Counted from the stretch's first letter, positions 27,868-37,538 are shown. The stretch is 64,000 nt of DNA from Pseudomonadota bacterium (GCA_021827205.1 JAKAWV010000014.1:1-64000); one strand, 5' to 3'. Numbers and translations: made by a program. The notes: generated by a model from the letters alone, not told the origin.

Positions 27868-29244
27868 GTGGCCAAGGCCAAAACCGCCTATGTGTGCAAC
27901 CAGTGCGGCGCCGAGCACACGCGCTGGCAGGGCCAGTGCGCGGCGTGCGGGGCGTGGGACACGCTGAGCGAGTTCGTGGTGGAGCCGGCCGCGGCGGCGG
28001 GCAAGGCCGCGCCCAAGCGCAGCGGCTATGCCGGGCAGATCAGCGCGCGCATCACGCCGTTGACCGAAGTGGCGCAGCAGATCGAATCGCGCAGCCTGAT
28101 CGGCATCGGCGAGCTGGACCGCGTGCTCGGCGGCGGTCTGGTGCAGGGCTCGGTGGTGCTGGTCGGCGGCGATCCCGGCATCGGCAAATCCACGCTGTTG
28201 CTGCAGATGCTGGGCGCGCTGGGCGCGCGCCTCAAAGGTTTGTACGTCAGCGGCGAGGAGTCGCTGGCGCAGATCGCCGCGCGTGCGCAGCGCCTGAGTC
28301 TGGAACTGGCGCCGCTGCAGGGGTTGGCCGAAACCTGCATCGAGCGCATCCTCGAACACGCGCAGGCCGCGCATCCGCAGTTGCTGGTGATCGATTCGGT
28401 GCAGACGCTTTGGAGCGAGCAGCTCGGCGCCGCGCCCGGTTCGGTGAGCCAGGTGCGCGAGACCGCCGCGCGCCTGGTGCGCTACGCCAAGGAAACCGGC
28501 ACCAGCGTGTTTCTGGTCGGCCATGTGACCAAGGAAGGCGGTATCGCCGGTCCGCGCGTGCTCGAGCACATGGTCGATGCGGTGCTGTATTTCGAGGGCG
28601 ATGCCGGCAGCCGCTTCCGCGTGTTGCGCGCGTTCAAGAACCGCTTCGGCGCGGTCAACGAGCTGGGCGTGTTCGCCATGGGCGAGCGCGGCCTGCGCGA
28701 GGTGCCCAACCCGTCGGCGATTTTTCTCGGCACGCACAGCGGGCCGACGCCGGGCAGCGCGGTGATGGTCACGCGCGAGGGCACGCGCCCGCTGCTGGTC
28801 GAGGTGCAGGCGCTGGTCGATGCCTCGCCGCTGGCCAATCCGCGGCGCGTGGCGCTGGGCCTGGACGGCAGCCGCATGGCGATGCTGCTGGCGGTGCTGC
28901 ACCGGCATGGCGGCGCGGCGGTGTACGACCAGGATGTGTTCGTCAATATCGTCGGCGGCATCCGCGTGCAGGAAACCGCGGCCGACCTGCCGGTGCTGCT
29001 GGCGGTGCATTCCAGTTTTCGCGATCGCGCGCTGGCCGGCAAGACCGCGCTGTTCGGCGAGGTGGGCCTGTCCGGCGAGATCCGTCCGGTGCCCAACGGC
29101 GAGGAGCGTCTCAAGGAAGCCGCCAGTCACGGCTTCGAGCGCGCCATCGTGCCGCGCGCCAACGCGCCGAAAAAAAGCCATCATGGCGCGCTGGAAATCA
29201 TCGCCGTCGAGCGCCTCGATCAGGCGCTGGCGGTCAGCTTGTAA
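27868..29244 (+). CDS. radA: RadA (Sms), DNA branch-migration ATPase
   Basis: Homologous-recombination helicase of 458 residues. It has the N-terminal zinc finger C10, C13, C24 and C27 (YVCNQCG and CAACGAW), Walker A GGDPGIGKST at about residue 100, the RadA motif KNRFG, and the Lon-like C-terminal domain (VNIVGGIRVQE, GEVGLSGEIRPV). The GTG start was chosen because it begins the conserved AKAKTAYVC. Preceded by the patatin gene with a 73-bp gap. Confidence 0.96.
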   Translation: MAKAKTAYVCNQCGAEHTRWQGQCAACGAWDTLSEFVVEPAAAAGKAAPKRSGYAGQISARITPLTEVAQQIESRSLIGIGELDRVLGGGLVQGSVVLVGGDPGIGKSTLLLQMLGALGARLKGLYVSGEESLAQIAARAQRLSLELAPLQGLAETCIERILEHAQAAHPQLLVIDSVQTLWSEQLGAAPGSVSQVRETAARLVRYAKETGTSVFLVGHVTKEGGIAGPRVLEHMVDAVLYFEGDAGSRFRVLRAFKNRFGAVNELGVFAMGERGLREVPNPSAIFLGTHSGPTPGSAVMVTREGTRPLLVEVQALVDASPLANPRRVALGLDGSRMAMLLAVLHRHGGAAVYDQDVFVNIVGGIRVQETAADLPVLLAVHSSFRDRALAGKTALFGEVGLSGEIRPVPNGEERLKEAASHGFERAIVPRANAPKKSHHGALEIIAVERLDQALAVSL

Positions 29245-29274
29245 TCCTCCATCACAACATCAGGAGCGTGCCAC

Positions 29275-29742
29275 ATGAGCGCCAGCGACGAACTGCGCCT
29301 GCACATCAGCCAGGTGGGCGATTACGCCTTCCGCATCGAGTTCGAGGGCACGCAACTGGAAGCATTGCTGACCGACGAGCCCGCGCCGCTGGGCCACGAT
29401 GAAGGCCCCAATCCCTCGCGCCTGCTGCTGGCGGCCATCGGCAACTGCATGGCGGCCAGCCTGGTATTCGCGCTGCGCAAGTTCAGGAATCAGCCCGGTC
29501 CGATCACCGCCAGCGTGCGCGCCACGCCCGAACGCAACGCTGAGGGGCGCTGGCGCATCGCGCGCGCCGAGATCGAGCTGCACCTGGCCGAGCCGGGCGC
29601 GCAGCACGCCCAGCTCGAGCGCATCCTGGCGCAGTTCGAGAACTTCTGCGTGGTCACGCAAAGCGTGCGCGAGGGCATCGAGGTGCAGGCGCGCGTGCTC
29701 GACAGCAACGGCCAGCAGTTGCACCCGCCGCCGCAGGCTTGA
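29275..29742 (+). CDS. OsmC/Ohr-family peroxiredoxin-like protein
   Basis: A 155-residue OsmC-fold protein. Both redox cysteines are present: C58 in the helix AAIGNCMAASL and C125 in FENFCVVTQSV, so hydroperoxide reductase activity is plausible. The variant FENFCVVTQSVREG differs from classic OsmC/Ohr and matches the broader OsmC-like family. 30 bp downstream of radA. Confidence 0.85.
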   Translation: MSASDELRLHISQVGDYAFRIEFEGTQLEALLTDEPAPLGHDEGPNPSRLLLAAIGNCMAASLVFALRKFRNQPGPITASVRATPERNAEGRWRIARAEIELHLAEPGAQHAQLERILAQFENFCVVTQSVREGIEVQARVLDSNGQQLHPPPQA

Positions 29743-29810
29743 GCAGAATCCGCATGCGGCGCGGGGCCGAGCCTTGCTGCTGTCAACAGCACCCTGTGAG
29801 AGCCTTATCC

Positions 29811-29845
29811 GAGTCCCGAGTCCCGAGTCCCGAGTCCCGAGTCCC
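29811..29845. repeat. GAGTCCC heptamer array, 5 copies
   Basis: Five perfect tandem copies of GAGTCCC fill the gap between the convergent osmC-like and pilZ genes. Related arrays are at 37515, 49280 and 58487, always at gene ends. Confidence 0.9.
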
Positions 29846-29849
29846 GCCA

Positions 29850-30221
29850 CTACCGCCCCAGCTCCGCCAGTTCGCGATGCAGCAGTTCGGGTTGCCCCAC
29901 GTTCAATTCAAGCAGGCGCTTGAGGCGTGCGAAGCTGTCCAGATCGATGCGATCCCAGGCAAAGGCCAGTTGCGTCGGATCGGCGCGCACCAGGCTCACG
30001 CCCATGCTCACCGGCAGGTTCTCGAAGATGCGCAGATCCATGCGAAAGCGCGTGCCGGGCGCTTGATCGCAGCCGGCGGGGTGCGAGACCAGCACGCCGC
30101 GCAGCGACAGGTCGATCAGATCCGCGGGCCAGGAACCATCGCGCGCGTACAGCTTCACCGCGCCTTGCAGCGGGATGCGCTGAAAACGACGGCGTTCGCG
30201 GGAGGTGCGCGAGGCTTCCAT
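29850..30221 (-). CDS. PilZ domain protein
   Basis: A 123-residue single PilZ domain. The N-terminal RRRFQRIPLQG is the RxxxR-type c-di-GMP-binding loop, and the second motif appears as DLIDLSLRGVLVS ([D/N]xSxxG). Both halves look intact, so cyclic-di-GMP binding is likely. It may affect motility or exopolysaccharide. The stop lies 4 bp from the heptamer array. Confidence 0.9.
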   Translation of the reverse strand: MEASRTSRERRRFQRIPLQGAVKLYARDGSWPADLIDLSLRGVLVSHPAGCDQAPGTRFRMDLRIFENLPVSMGVSLVRADPTQLAFAWDRIDLDSFARLKRLLELNVGQPELLHRELAELGR

Positions 30222-30304
30222 GACGTTGCGATCCGCGGGGCGGTGACGCGATTGTGCGCATGCCGCGGCATGCGCGGCAAGCCATGCGGTCGACCGATGC
30301 GGGC

Positions 30305-31102
30305 TCAGCCGCTGCGGCGCAGCAGCAGTTCCAGCACGAACTTGGTGCCGAAGAACGCGAGGATCAGCACCGCCATGCCGGCCAGGGTCAGCCATACCGC
30401 CTGGCGCCCGCGCCAGCCCCAGCGCCAGCGCCCCAGCAGCAGCACGCCGAATACCAGCCAGGCCAGGATCGACAGCACGGTCTTGTGCACCAGATGCTGG
30501 TCGAACAGGTTGGTCACGAACAGCGCGCCGCTGAGCAGGGTCAGGCTGAGCAGCACGAAACCGGCGCCGATCAATCGGAACATCAACGTTTCGGTCAGCG
30601 TCAGCGGCGGCAGCGCGCCGAGGAAGGCGGGCATGCGGTGGTGCCTGAGCGAGCGCTCCTGAAACGCCAGCAACAGCGCCAGCAGCGCCGCGATCGAGAG
30701 CAGGCCGTAGCTCAGCAGCGCAAGGGTCACGTGCAGCTTGATCTGCCAGTCGAGCTGCAACGGCGCCGTCGGCGGCGCCAGCAATACATCCACCGCCAAC
30801 AGCGCCGCGGCCAGTGGAAACAGGATCACCCCCAGCGCCGCCACCGGGCGCCACAGGTTGACGATCAGGGTCAGCGCGGCGATGACGCAGGCGATCAGCG
30901 ACAGCGCGGCGAAAAAGTGCAGGTCCAGCGCGCCGCGATGCGCCAACGCGATCTCGCTGGCGTGCGCCAGCACCGCCAGCGTCGCCACGCCCAGCGCCGC
31001 GCCTCGCGGCGCCTCGCGTCCGTCCAGTACCGGGCGCGCCAGCAGCGCGGCGGCGGCCAGATACAGCGCGATCGCGGCAAAGGTCAATGGCAGCATGCGC
31101 AA
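30305..31102 (-). CDS. ypjD: YpjD-like inner membrane protein, CcsA/HemX cytochrome c assembly family
   Basis: A 265-residue membrane protein with about eight hydrophobic segments and the pattern of the cytochrome c assembly (PF01578) superfamily. Conserved His occur in LAHASEI, KLHVTLALLSYG and QHLVHKTVLS. It is divergent from ffh, as is ypjD in E. coli, which supports the call. The true role (heme handling or other) is unknown. Confidence 0.82.
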   Translation of the reverse strand: MRMLPLTFAAIALYLAAAALLARPVLDGREAPRGAALGVATLAVLAHASEIALAHRGALDLHFFAALSLIACVIAALTLIVNLWRPVAALGVILFPLAAALLAVDVLLAPPTAPLQLDWQIKLHVTLALLSYGLLSIAALLALLLAFQERSLRHHRMPAFLGALPPLTLTETLMFRLIGAGFVLLSLTLLSGALFVTNLFDQHLVHKTVLSILAWLVFGVLLLGRWRWGWRGRQAVWLTLAGMAVLILAFFGTKFVLELLLRRSG

Positions 31103-31172
31103 AGTGTGGCACAGCGCGGCCGGGCTGCGATCGCATCGCTATACTGCGCGCTTTCCGCCTGACTGCACCCCC

Positions 31173-32549
31173 ATGTTCGAGACCCTCAGCCAGCGCCTTG
31201 GCGCAACCGTCGAGCGTTTGCGCGGCCGCGGCCGCCTGACCGAGGAAAACATCCGCGAGAGCCTGCGCGAGGTGCGCATCGCCCTGCTCGAAGCCGATGT
31301 CGCGCTGCCGGTAGTCCAGGCGCTGATCGAGCGCGTCAAGGTGCGCGCCGTGGGTCAGGAGGTGCTGAAGAGCCTCACTCCCGGCCAGGCACTGGTGAAG
31401 GTGGTGCGCGACGAACTGACCGCGCTGATGGGCACCGCCAATGCCGCGCTGGATCTGGCCGCGACGCCGCCCGCGGTGGTGCTGATGGCCGGCCTGCAGG
31501 GCGCGGGCAAGACCACGACCGTGGCCAAGCTGGCGCGCTTCCTCAAGGAGCGCGCGAAGAAAAAAGTGCTGGTGGTCAGTTGCGATGTGTACCGTCCGGC
31601 CGCCATCGAGCAGTTGCGCGTGCTGGCCGCGCAGGTCGAAGTCGGCTTCGTGTCCGCCGCCGCCGGTGCCAAGCCCGTGGACATCGCGCGCGCCGCGCTG
31701 GCGCAGGCGCGGCGCGAGGTCGCCGACGTGCTGATCGTCGATACCGCCGGCCGCCTGGCGATCGACGCGGCGATGATGGACGAGATCAAGGCGCTGCACG
31801 CGGCGCTGCAGCCGGTCGAGACCCTGTTCGTGGTCGATGCCATGACCGGCCAGGACGCCGCCGCTACCGCTAAGGTCTTCGCCGAGGCGCTGCCGTTGAC
31901 CGGCGTGATTCTGACCAAGACCGATGGCGATGCGCGCGGCGGCGCGGCGCTGTCGGTGCGCTACATCACCGGCCGCCCGATCAAGTTCCTCGGCGCCGGC
32001 GAGAAAACCGATGCGCTGGAGCCGTTCCATCCGGATCGCCTCGCGCAGCGCATCCTCGGCATGGGCGATGTGCTCAGCCTGGTCGAGGAGGTCGAGCGCA
32101 AGGTCGACCAGGACAAGGCGCAGCAGTTGGCCATGAAGGTGGCCAAGGGCAAGCGCTTCGATCTCAACGACATGAAGGACCAACTCGAGCAGATGCTCAA
32201 GATGGGTGGTCTGGCCGGGCTGATGGACAAGTTGCCCGGCGTGTCGGGGCTGCCGGACAGCGTCAAGTCCAAGGTCAACGACCGCGAAGTGCAGCACATG
32301 ATCGCGGTGATCAACTCGATGACGCGCAAGGAGCGCCGCCATCCCAACCTGCTCAACGGCTCGCGGCGCGCACGCGTGGCGCGCGGTTCCGGCATGCAAC
32401 CGGCCGATGTCAACCGCCTGCTCAAGCAGTACCAGCAGATGGAAAAGATGATGTCGAAAATCTCGCGCGGCGGCATCAAGGGCATGATGCGGCAGATGCA
32501 GGGTGCGCTGCGCGGTGGCGGCCTGCCGCCCGGCGCGGGCATGCGCTGA
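31173..32549 (+). CDS. ffh: Signal recognition particle protein Ffh
   Basis: SRP54 GTPase that with 4.5S RNA targets membrane proteins. The 458-residue protein has the N domain (1-85), the G domain with GLQGAGKTTT, DTAGRL and TKTDGDARGG, and the Met-rich M domain from about 295 to the end (LEQMLKMGG, MMSKISRGGIKGMMRQM). The start follows a short divergent promoter region shared with ypjD. Confidence 0.98.
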   Translation: MFETLSQRLGATVERLRGRGRLTEENIRESLREVRIALLEADVALPVVQALIERVKVRAVGQEVLKSLTPGQALVKVVRDELTALMGTANAALDLAATPPAVVLMAGLQGAGKTTTVAKLARFLKERAKKKVLVVSCDVYRPAAIEQLRVLAAQVEVGFVSAAAGAKPVDIARAALAQARREVADVLIVDTAGRLAIDAAMMDEIKALHAALQPVETLFVVDAMTGQDAAATAKVFAEALPLTGVILTKTDGDARGGAALSVRYITGRPIKFLGAGEKTDALEPFHPDRLAQRILGMGDVLSLVEEVERKVDQDKAQQLAMKVAKGKRFDLNDMKDQLEQMLKMGGLAGLMDKLPGVSGLPDSVKSKVNDREVQHMIAVINSMTRKERRHPNLLNGSRRARVARGSGMQPADVNRLLKQYQQMEKMMSKISRGGIKGMMRQMQGALRGGGLPPGAGMR

Positions 32550-32664
32550 AGCGATTGCGATGCGGCGGTAGACTCGCCAGCGCCGTGCGTGGCGCATTCT
32601 TTCCGCGGATTGCGGTCGCGCCGCGCGAAATCCTCGCGTCGCGCTCATGTCACTGGAGAACTCG

Positions 32665-33648
32665 ATGCACGAATCGCGCCCTGCGCCGGCCTTGTGGGTC
32701 GTGGTGCCGATGTACGACGAGGCCGAGGTACTGCCCGAATTCCAGGCGCGGCTGTTGCACGTGCTCGACGCGCTCGATCTGCCCGCGCGCGTGCTTTACG
32801 TGGATGACGGCAGTCGCGATGCGAGCTGGGCGCTGGCGCAGGATTTCGCCCGGCTCGATCCGCGCGTGCACGGACTCAAGCTGAGCCGCAATTTCGGCAA
32901 GGAGACGGCGCTGACCGCGGGCCTCGATGCCGTGGCGCGCGTCGAGAACGTGGCCGCGTGCGTGGTCATCGATGCCGATCTGCAGGACCCGCCCGAGGTG
33001 ATCCCCGAGCTGATCGCGCGCTGGCGCGAGGGCGCCGATATGGTCTACGCCACACGCCGGCGGCGGCTGGGCGAGAGCGGCATCAAGCGCCTGACCGCGG
33101 CGGTCTTTTATCGGTTGATGCGCCGGCTTTCGGCCACCGCGGTGCCGCAGGATACCGGCGATTTTCGTTTGCTCTCGGCGCGCGCGCTGCGCGCGCTGGC
33201 CGGACTGCGTGAGCGCCAGCGCTTCATGAAGGGTCTGTTCGCGTGGATCGGCTATCCGCAGGCACAGGTGCTGTACGACCGCGCGCCGCGTGCCGCCGGT
33301 GCCACCAAGTGGAATTACGGGCGTCTGTGGCGCTTCGCGGTGGAAGGCGTCACCTCGTTTTCCACCGTGCCGCTGCGGCTGGCGACCTGGGTCGGCATGC
33401 TGACCTCGGTGCTGGCCTTCGCGTATGGCGCATGGATCGTGCTCAAGGTATTCGTCTGGGGCATCAGCGTGCCGGGCTATGCCTCGCTGATCGTCGCCAT
33501 CCTGTTCCTCGGCGGCCTGCAACTGCTGGCGCTGGGCATCATCGGCGAGTACGTCGGGCGCACCTATCTGGAGGTCAAGCAGCGGCCGCTGTATCTGATC
33601 GAGGCCAGCGTCGGCGCCGCCGCGCCGCCGTCGGACGCGATGCCGTGA
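32665..33648 (+). CDS. Family 2 glycosyltransferase, polyprenyl-phosphate sugar type (ArnC/GtrB/DPM1-like)
   Basis: A 327-residue membrane glycosyltransferase that moves a sugar onto undecaprenyl phosphate at the cytoplasmic face. The GT-A domain shows VVPMYDEAEVLP, DDGS, DADLQDPPEVIP and QDTGDFRLL. Two C-terminal transmembrane helices (about 235-255 and 268-290) follow. The start was set at the ATG at 32665, 8 nt after a GGAG; an ATG at 32647 would add six residues. The ArnT-like gene 34 bp downstream would use the lipid-linked sugar on the periplasmic side. Confidence 0.9.
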   Translation: MHESRPAPALWVVVPMYDEAEVLPEFQARLLHVLDALDLPARVLYVDDGSRDASWALAQDFARLDPRVHGLKLSRNFGKETALTAGLDAVARVENVAACVVIDADLQDPPEVIPELIARWREGADMVYATRRRRLGESGIKRLTAAVFYRLMRRLSATAVPQDTGDFRLLSARALRALAGLRERQRFMKGLFAWIGYPQAQVLYDRAPRAAGATKWNYGRLWRFAVEGVTSFSTVPLRLATWVGMLTSVLAFAYGAWIVLKVFVWGISVPGYASLIVAILFLGGLQLLALGIIGEYVGRTYLEVKQRPLYLIEASVGAAAPPSDAMP

Positions 33649-33682
33649 TGCGCGTTGTGCGGCGTTTCCATGGAGGTCGCTG

Positions 33683-35503
33683 GTGACGACAACGACTGCG
33701 CGCCAACGCCGCGCGGCGCTGATGGTGCTGCTGGTGATGTGGTTGGGGTTGTGGTTTGCCGGCAGCCAGTACCGTTCCTTGCTCGAGCCCGATGAAGGCC
33801 GCTATGCCGAGGTGCCGCGCGAGATGGTGGCCAGCGGCAACTGGGTCACGCCGCGCTATGACGGCGTGCTGTTTTTCGACAAACCCGCGCTGCAGTACTG
33901 GGGCACGGCGCTGGCCTACGAGGCGTTCGGCGCCAACAACTGGAGCGCGCGCCTGTGGGGTCTGTTGACCGGTTTGCTGGGCATGCTGGCGGTGGGTTGG
34001 GCTGGTGCACGCGCGTTCGGGCGCACCGCCGGCATCAGCGCCGCGCTGGTGCTGGGCAGCAGTCTGCTGTGGGTCGTCGGCAGCCACCTCGACACGCTGG
34101 ATCTGGGCGTGAGTGCGTTTCTCGGGTTGTCGCTGTGCACGTTCATTCTGGCGCAATTGCCGGATGCCTCGACGCGCGCGCAACGCGGCTGGATGTTGCT
34201 CACCTGGGCGGCAATGGCCGCGGCGTTTCTGTCCAAGGGACTGATCGGCGTGGTGTTCCCCGGCGGCGCGCTGTTTTTCTACATGCTGTGGACGCGCCAG
34301 TGGCATCTGCTGAAACGCATGCACTGGCTATCGGGACTGCCGCTGCTGCTGGTGCTGGCGTTACCGTGGTTCATCGCGCTGAATCTGCGCCACGGGCAGT
34401 TTCTCGATTATTTTTTCATCCGCCAGCAGTTCACGCGCTTTCTCACCGATCGCGATGATCGTGCGCATCCGATCTGGTTCTTCCTGCCGGTGCTGGCGAT
34501 CGGCATGTTCCCGTGGCTGGCGTTGCTGCCGGCGGCGCTGCGCGTGCCGCCGCGGCAGACGGGTTTCGATGCGCGCAAACTGCTGTGGATCTGGGTGCTG
34601 ATGATCTTCGTGTTCTTCAGTGTCTCGCATTCCAAGCTGCCGCTGTATCTGCTGCCGGTGTTCCCGGCGGTGGCGCTGCTGATCGGCGACGCCATCGCGC
34701 GCATGCGTGCGCGCGCTCTGGGCATCGGCATCGCGATTGCAGCCGCCCTGCTGCTGATCGCCATTCCATTAGCGCTGCTGTGGCATGTACCGAGTGACCT
34801 GCTTGCCTTGGCCGCCGTGTTTCATGGCTACACGCGGCATCTGGCCTGGGTCATGACGCTGGTTGCCTTGGCGTTGGCCGTGGCGGCGTGGCTGGCATGG
34901 CGCGGGCGCAAGCTGGCCGGCGTCGGCGTGGCCGCCTTCGCCGGCCTGGGGCTGGTGCAGGCGGCGCTGATCGGCTTTCAGGCGTTGGCGCCAGCCTATT
35001 CGGCGGCACCGCTGTCGGCTGCGATGCGGCCGTGGCTGAAGCCGGATGCACCGATCTACATGGTCGACACGCTGCAGCGCGGTCTGCCGTTTTACCTGCG
35101 GCATCAGGTAACACTGGTGGGCGAGGCGCCCTACGACTTGCGCGACGGCCTGCGCTGGCAGCCGCAATTGCTGTGGTCCTTGGCGGCTTTCCAACACGCC
35201 TGGCGCGCGCAGCCCGATGCGCTGGCGGTGATCGCACCGCTGCGCTTCGCCGCGCTGCTGATGCGCGGCCTGCCCATGCGCGTGATCGCAAGCTCACCGC
35301 GCTGGGTGCTGGTGCGGCGTCCGCCCGTGGCGGCGGATACGCATGCGCAGGCCAGCGTGGATAATCGCGCACCACCGTTCGCAACATCCGTCGCATGCCC
35401 GCACGTTTCCTTGTCCGCCGCTCCGCCATCCACGGCAACGGCGTATTCGCCCGTACCCCCCTCGCAGGCGCCCGCCGCGTCCTCGAATACAGGGGACGGT
35501 TGA
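33683..35503 (+). CDS. ArnT-like GT83 glycosyltransferase, multi-pass membrane protein
   Basis: A 606-residue membrane enzyme with about twelve hydrophobic segments. The ArnT signature LLEPDEGRYAEVPREMVASG (LDEGRY-type acidic loop) near residue 35 and KPALQYW are present. It transfers a polyprenyl-linked sugar (e.g. aminoarabinose) to lipid A or glycans. The start is a GTG with GGAGG 8 nt upstream. The last about 40 residues overlap the SET gene by 109 bp in another frame and are Pro/Ala/Ser-rich; they are probably not part of the fold. Coupled with the upstream GT2 gene. Confidence 0.88.
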   Translation: MTTTTARQRRAALMVLLVMWLGLWFAGSQYRSLLEPDEGRYAEVPREMVASGNWVTPRYDGVLFFDKPALQYWGTALAYEAFGANNWSARLWGLLTGLLGMLAVGWAGARAFGRTAGISAALVLGSSLLWVVGSHLDTLDLGVSAFLGLSLCTFILAQLPDASTRAQRGWMLLTWAAMAAAFLSKGLIGVVFPGGALFFYMLWTRQWHLLKRMHWLSGLPLLLVLALPWFIALNLRHGQFLDYFFIRQQFTRFLTDRDDRAHPIWFFLPVLAIGMFPWLALLPAALRVPPRQTGFDARKLLWIWVLMIFVFFSVSHSKLPLYLLPVFPAVALLIGDAIARMRARALGIGIAIAAALLLIAIPLALLWHVPSDLLALAAVFHGYTRHLAWVMTLVALALAVAAWLAWRGRKLAGVGVAAFAGLGLVQAALIGFQALAPAYSAAPLSAAMRPWLKPDAPIYMVDTLQRGLPFYLRHQVTLVGEAPYDLRDGLRWQPQLLWSLAAFQHAWRAQPDALAVIAPLRFAALLMRGLPMRVIASSPRWVLVRRPPVAADTHAQASVDNRAPPFATSVACPHVSLSAAPPSTATAYSPVPPSQAPAASSNTGDG

Positions 35504-35883
35504 TCACCCACGCCGAGGCCAATCGGCTCTATGGCGGCAGCGTCGAGCAGGGCCACACGTTCCTGTTCAATCTCAACGAGAGCTACATCATCGACGGCAA
35601 CCAGGGCGGCAACAGCGCGCGCTGGATCAATCACAGCTGCACGCCCAACTGTCGCGCCGAGGTGCACGTGAACATCGACGGCGACACGCGCCGCGATCGC
35701 GTCATCATCGTGACGCTGCGCGACATCGCCCCGGGCGAGGAGCTCACCTACAACTACGGCATCGTGCTGGAAGTGCCGCATACGCCGCGCCTGAAGCGGC
35801 TGTGGGCCTGCCGCTGTGGCACGCCGCGGTGCAGCGGCACGCTGCTGCAGCCGCGCGCAAGGCGCCGCGCCGGCGCGGCGTGA
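35395..35883 (+). CDS. SET domain protein lysine methyltransferase
   Basis: A 162-residue protein consisting of a SET domain plus post-SET. SET-N starts RSAIHGNGVFA (10-20). The SAM/active-site motif is RWINHSCTPNC (N79, H80, S81, C82). GEELTYNYG (114-122) carries the catalytic Tyr, and post-SET cysteines C139, C141 and C146 (CRCGTPRCSG) can bind zinc with C82. All key residues are intact. Its target is unknown; the H1-like protein at 50.9-51.3 kb is one possible Lys-rich substrate. The start overlaps the ArnT-like gene by 109 bp, but cannot be later because the SET fold begins at residue 5. Confidence 0.93.
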   Translation: MPARFLVRRSAIHGNGVFARTPLAGARRVLEYRGRLITHAEANRLYGGSVEQGHTFLFNLNESYIIDGNQGGNSARWINHSCTPNCRAEVHVNIDGDTRRDRVIIVTLRDIAPGEELTYNYGIVLEVPHTPRLKRLWACRCGTPRCSGTLLQPRARRRAGAA

Positions 35884-36029
35884 ACAGGTTCGCGCCCGGC
35901 CGTGTCGCGCGCCGGCGGGCCACGCCGCGTGGGGGTCTGCGCGCGCACGCGCACGCTGTGTTGCGCATGGCGTGATGCCGGCGCGCGCGACCTGCGTCAT
36001 GCTTGCGTTTTGCAGCGTGGAGTCGCGCC

Positions 36030-37514
36030 ATGCAGGAGTTCGCCGAATACGCCCGCCACGATGCGCTGGGTCTGGCCGCGCTGGTGGCGCGCGGCGAGGT
36101 CAGCGCCGCGGAGTTGTTGTACACCGCGCAATGCCGCGCGGATCGCGCGCAACCGCGCCTCAATGCGCTGGTGCGGCGCATGGATGTCGAAGCCGCGGCC
36201 ACGCTGCGTGCGGGGATTCCACCAGGGCCGTTCGCCGGCGTGCCCTATCTGCTCAAGGATCTGATGCAGGCCTATGCCGGGGTACCGATGAGCATGGGCA
36301 GCGCCGCGCTGCGCGACTACGTGCCAGTGCAGGACGACGTGCTGGTGCAGCGGCTCAAGCGCGCGGGGTTGGTGATCTTCGGCAAGACCAACGTGCCCGA
36401 GTGGGGGTTGGTGGCCTATACCGAGCCGAAGACTTTCGGCGTGACGCGCAATCCATGGGACATCACGCGCACGCCAGGTGGCTCCAGCGGCGGCAGCGCC
36501 GCGGCGGTGGCCGCGCGCATCGTGCCGGCCGCGGGCGCCAACGACGGCGGTGGCTCGATCCGCATCCCGGCGGCTTATTGCGGCCTGTTCGGACTCAAGC
36601 CCAGCCGCGGACGTGTCAGCCCCGGTCCGGAAGATGGCGAGGTGTGGATGGGCGCGGCCTGCGAGCACGCGCTCACGCTCAGCGTGCGCGACAGCGCCGC
36701 GCTACTCGACGCCGTGGCCGGCGCGGCGCCGGGCGATCCGTTCGAGATCGCGCCCAGGGGCATTTTTCTCGCCGCCACGCAGGCGCCGCCGCCACGCCTG
36801 CGCATCGCCTTCAGCACGGCCTCGCCGCTGGGCACGCCGGTCGCGCGCGCCTGCGTTGATGCGGTGCGCGCAACCGCGCGGTTGCTCGAATCGCTGGGCC
36901 ACCACGTCGAGGAGGCTGCGCCGCGCATCGACGGCATGGCGCTGATGCACGCTTATCTGATGTTGTATTTCGGCGAGGTCGCGGCGCAGGTGCGCGAGCT
37001 GCGCGCGCTGCATCCGCAGGCGCGCGTCACGCAGCTCGAGCCGACCACGCGCGCGCTGGCGGCGATCGGCGAGGCGATCAGCGCCGGCGAGTACATGCGC
37101 AGCCACCATCACTGGAACGATTTTGGTCGCGCGCTGGGCGACCATTTCACGCACTATGACCTGTGGTTCACCCCGACCACGGCCGACCGGCCGCCGCTGA
37201 TCGGCGAGCTCGCGCCCACGCCGTCGCAGGAACGCCTGCTGGCCCTGGCCGCGCAACTGCGCGCTGGCAGCCTGCTGCGCCGGCTGGGCATCGTCGAGCG
37301 GGTAGCCATGCACAACCTCACGCGCACGCCGTTCACACAACTGGCCAATCTCACCGGCGTGCCGGCGATGAACGTGCCGTTGCAGCAGACCGACAGCGGC
37401 AAGCCGGTGGGCGTGCAGTTCATGGGCCGCTTTGGCAGCGAGACGCTGCTGTTCGCGCTGGCCGCCGAGCTGGAGCACGCGCAGCCGTGGGCGGGCCGGG
37501 AGCCTGCCGGATGA
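36030..37514 (+). CDS. Amidase signature family enzyme
   Basis: A 494-residue amidase. The Ser-cisSer-Lys triad is complete: K76 (YLLKD), S152 ([11 protein letters not shown]) and S176 ([11 protein letters not shown]). Class resembles 6-aminohexanoate-cyclic-dimer hydrolase or generic aryl/alkyl amidases; the substrate is not predictable. The start was chosen at MQEFAEY, with GTGGAG upstream and the conserved helix close to the N-terminus. A GACTCGG heptamer array starts directly at its stop codon. Confidence 0.88.
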   Translation: MQEFAEYARHDALGLAALVARGEVSAAELLYTAQCRADRAQPRLNALVRRMDVEAAATLRAGIPPGPFAGVPYLLKDLMQAYAGVPMSMGSAALRDYVPVQDDVLVQRLKRAGLVIFGKTNVPEWGLVAYTEPKTFGVTRNPWDITRTPGGSSGGSAAAVAARIVPAAGANDGGGSIRIPAAYCGLFGLKPSRGRVSPGPEDGEVWMGAACEHALTLSVRDSAALLDAVAGAAPGDPFEIAPRGIFLAATQAPPPRLRIAFSTASPLGTPVARACVDAVRATARLLESLGHHVEEAAPRIDGMALMHAYLMLYFGEVAAQVRELRALHPQARVTQLEPTTRALAAIGEAISAGEYMRSHHHWNDFGRALGDHFTHYDLWFTPTTADRPPLIGELAPTPSQERLLALAAQLRAGSLLRRLGIVERVAMHNLTRTPFTQLANLTGVPAMNVPLQQTDSGKPVGVQFMGRFGSETLLFALAAELEHAQPWAGREPAG

Positions 37515-37538
37515 GACTCGGGACTCGGGACTCGGGAC
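37515..37538. repeat. GACTCGG (GAGTCCC reverse) heptamer array, 3 copies
   Basis: Three tandem GACTCGG units plus GAC begin immediately after the amidase stop codon. The unit is the reverse complement of the GAGTCCC heptamer at 29811 and 49280. Confidence 0.85.

Noticed and set aside
29850-32648. A very long minus-strand open frame (about 930 codons) across the pilZ-ypjD-ffh region
   Set aside because: Only its first 123 codons, read from 30221, encode a recognisable PilZ protein. The rest is antisense to ffh and open because of high GC; it has no domains.
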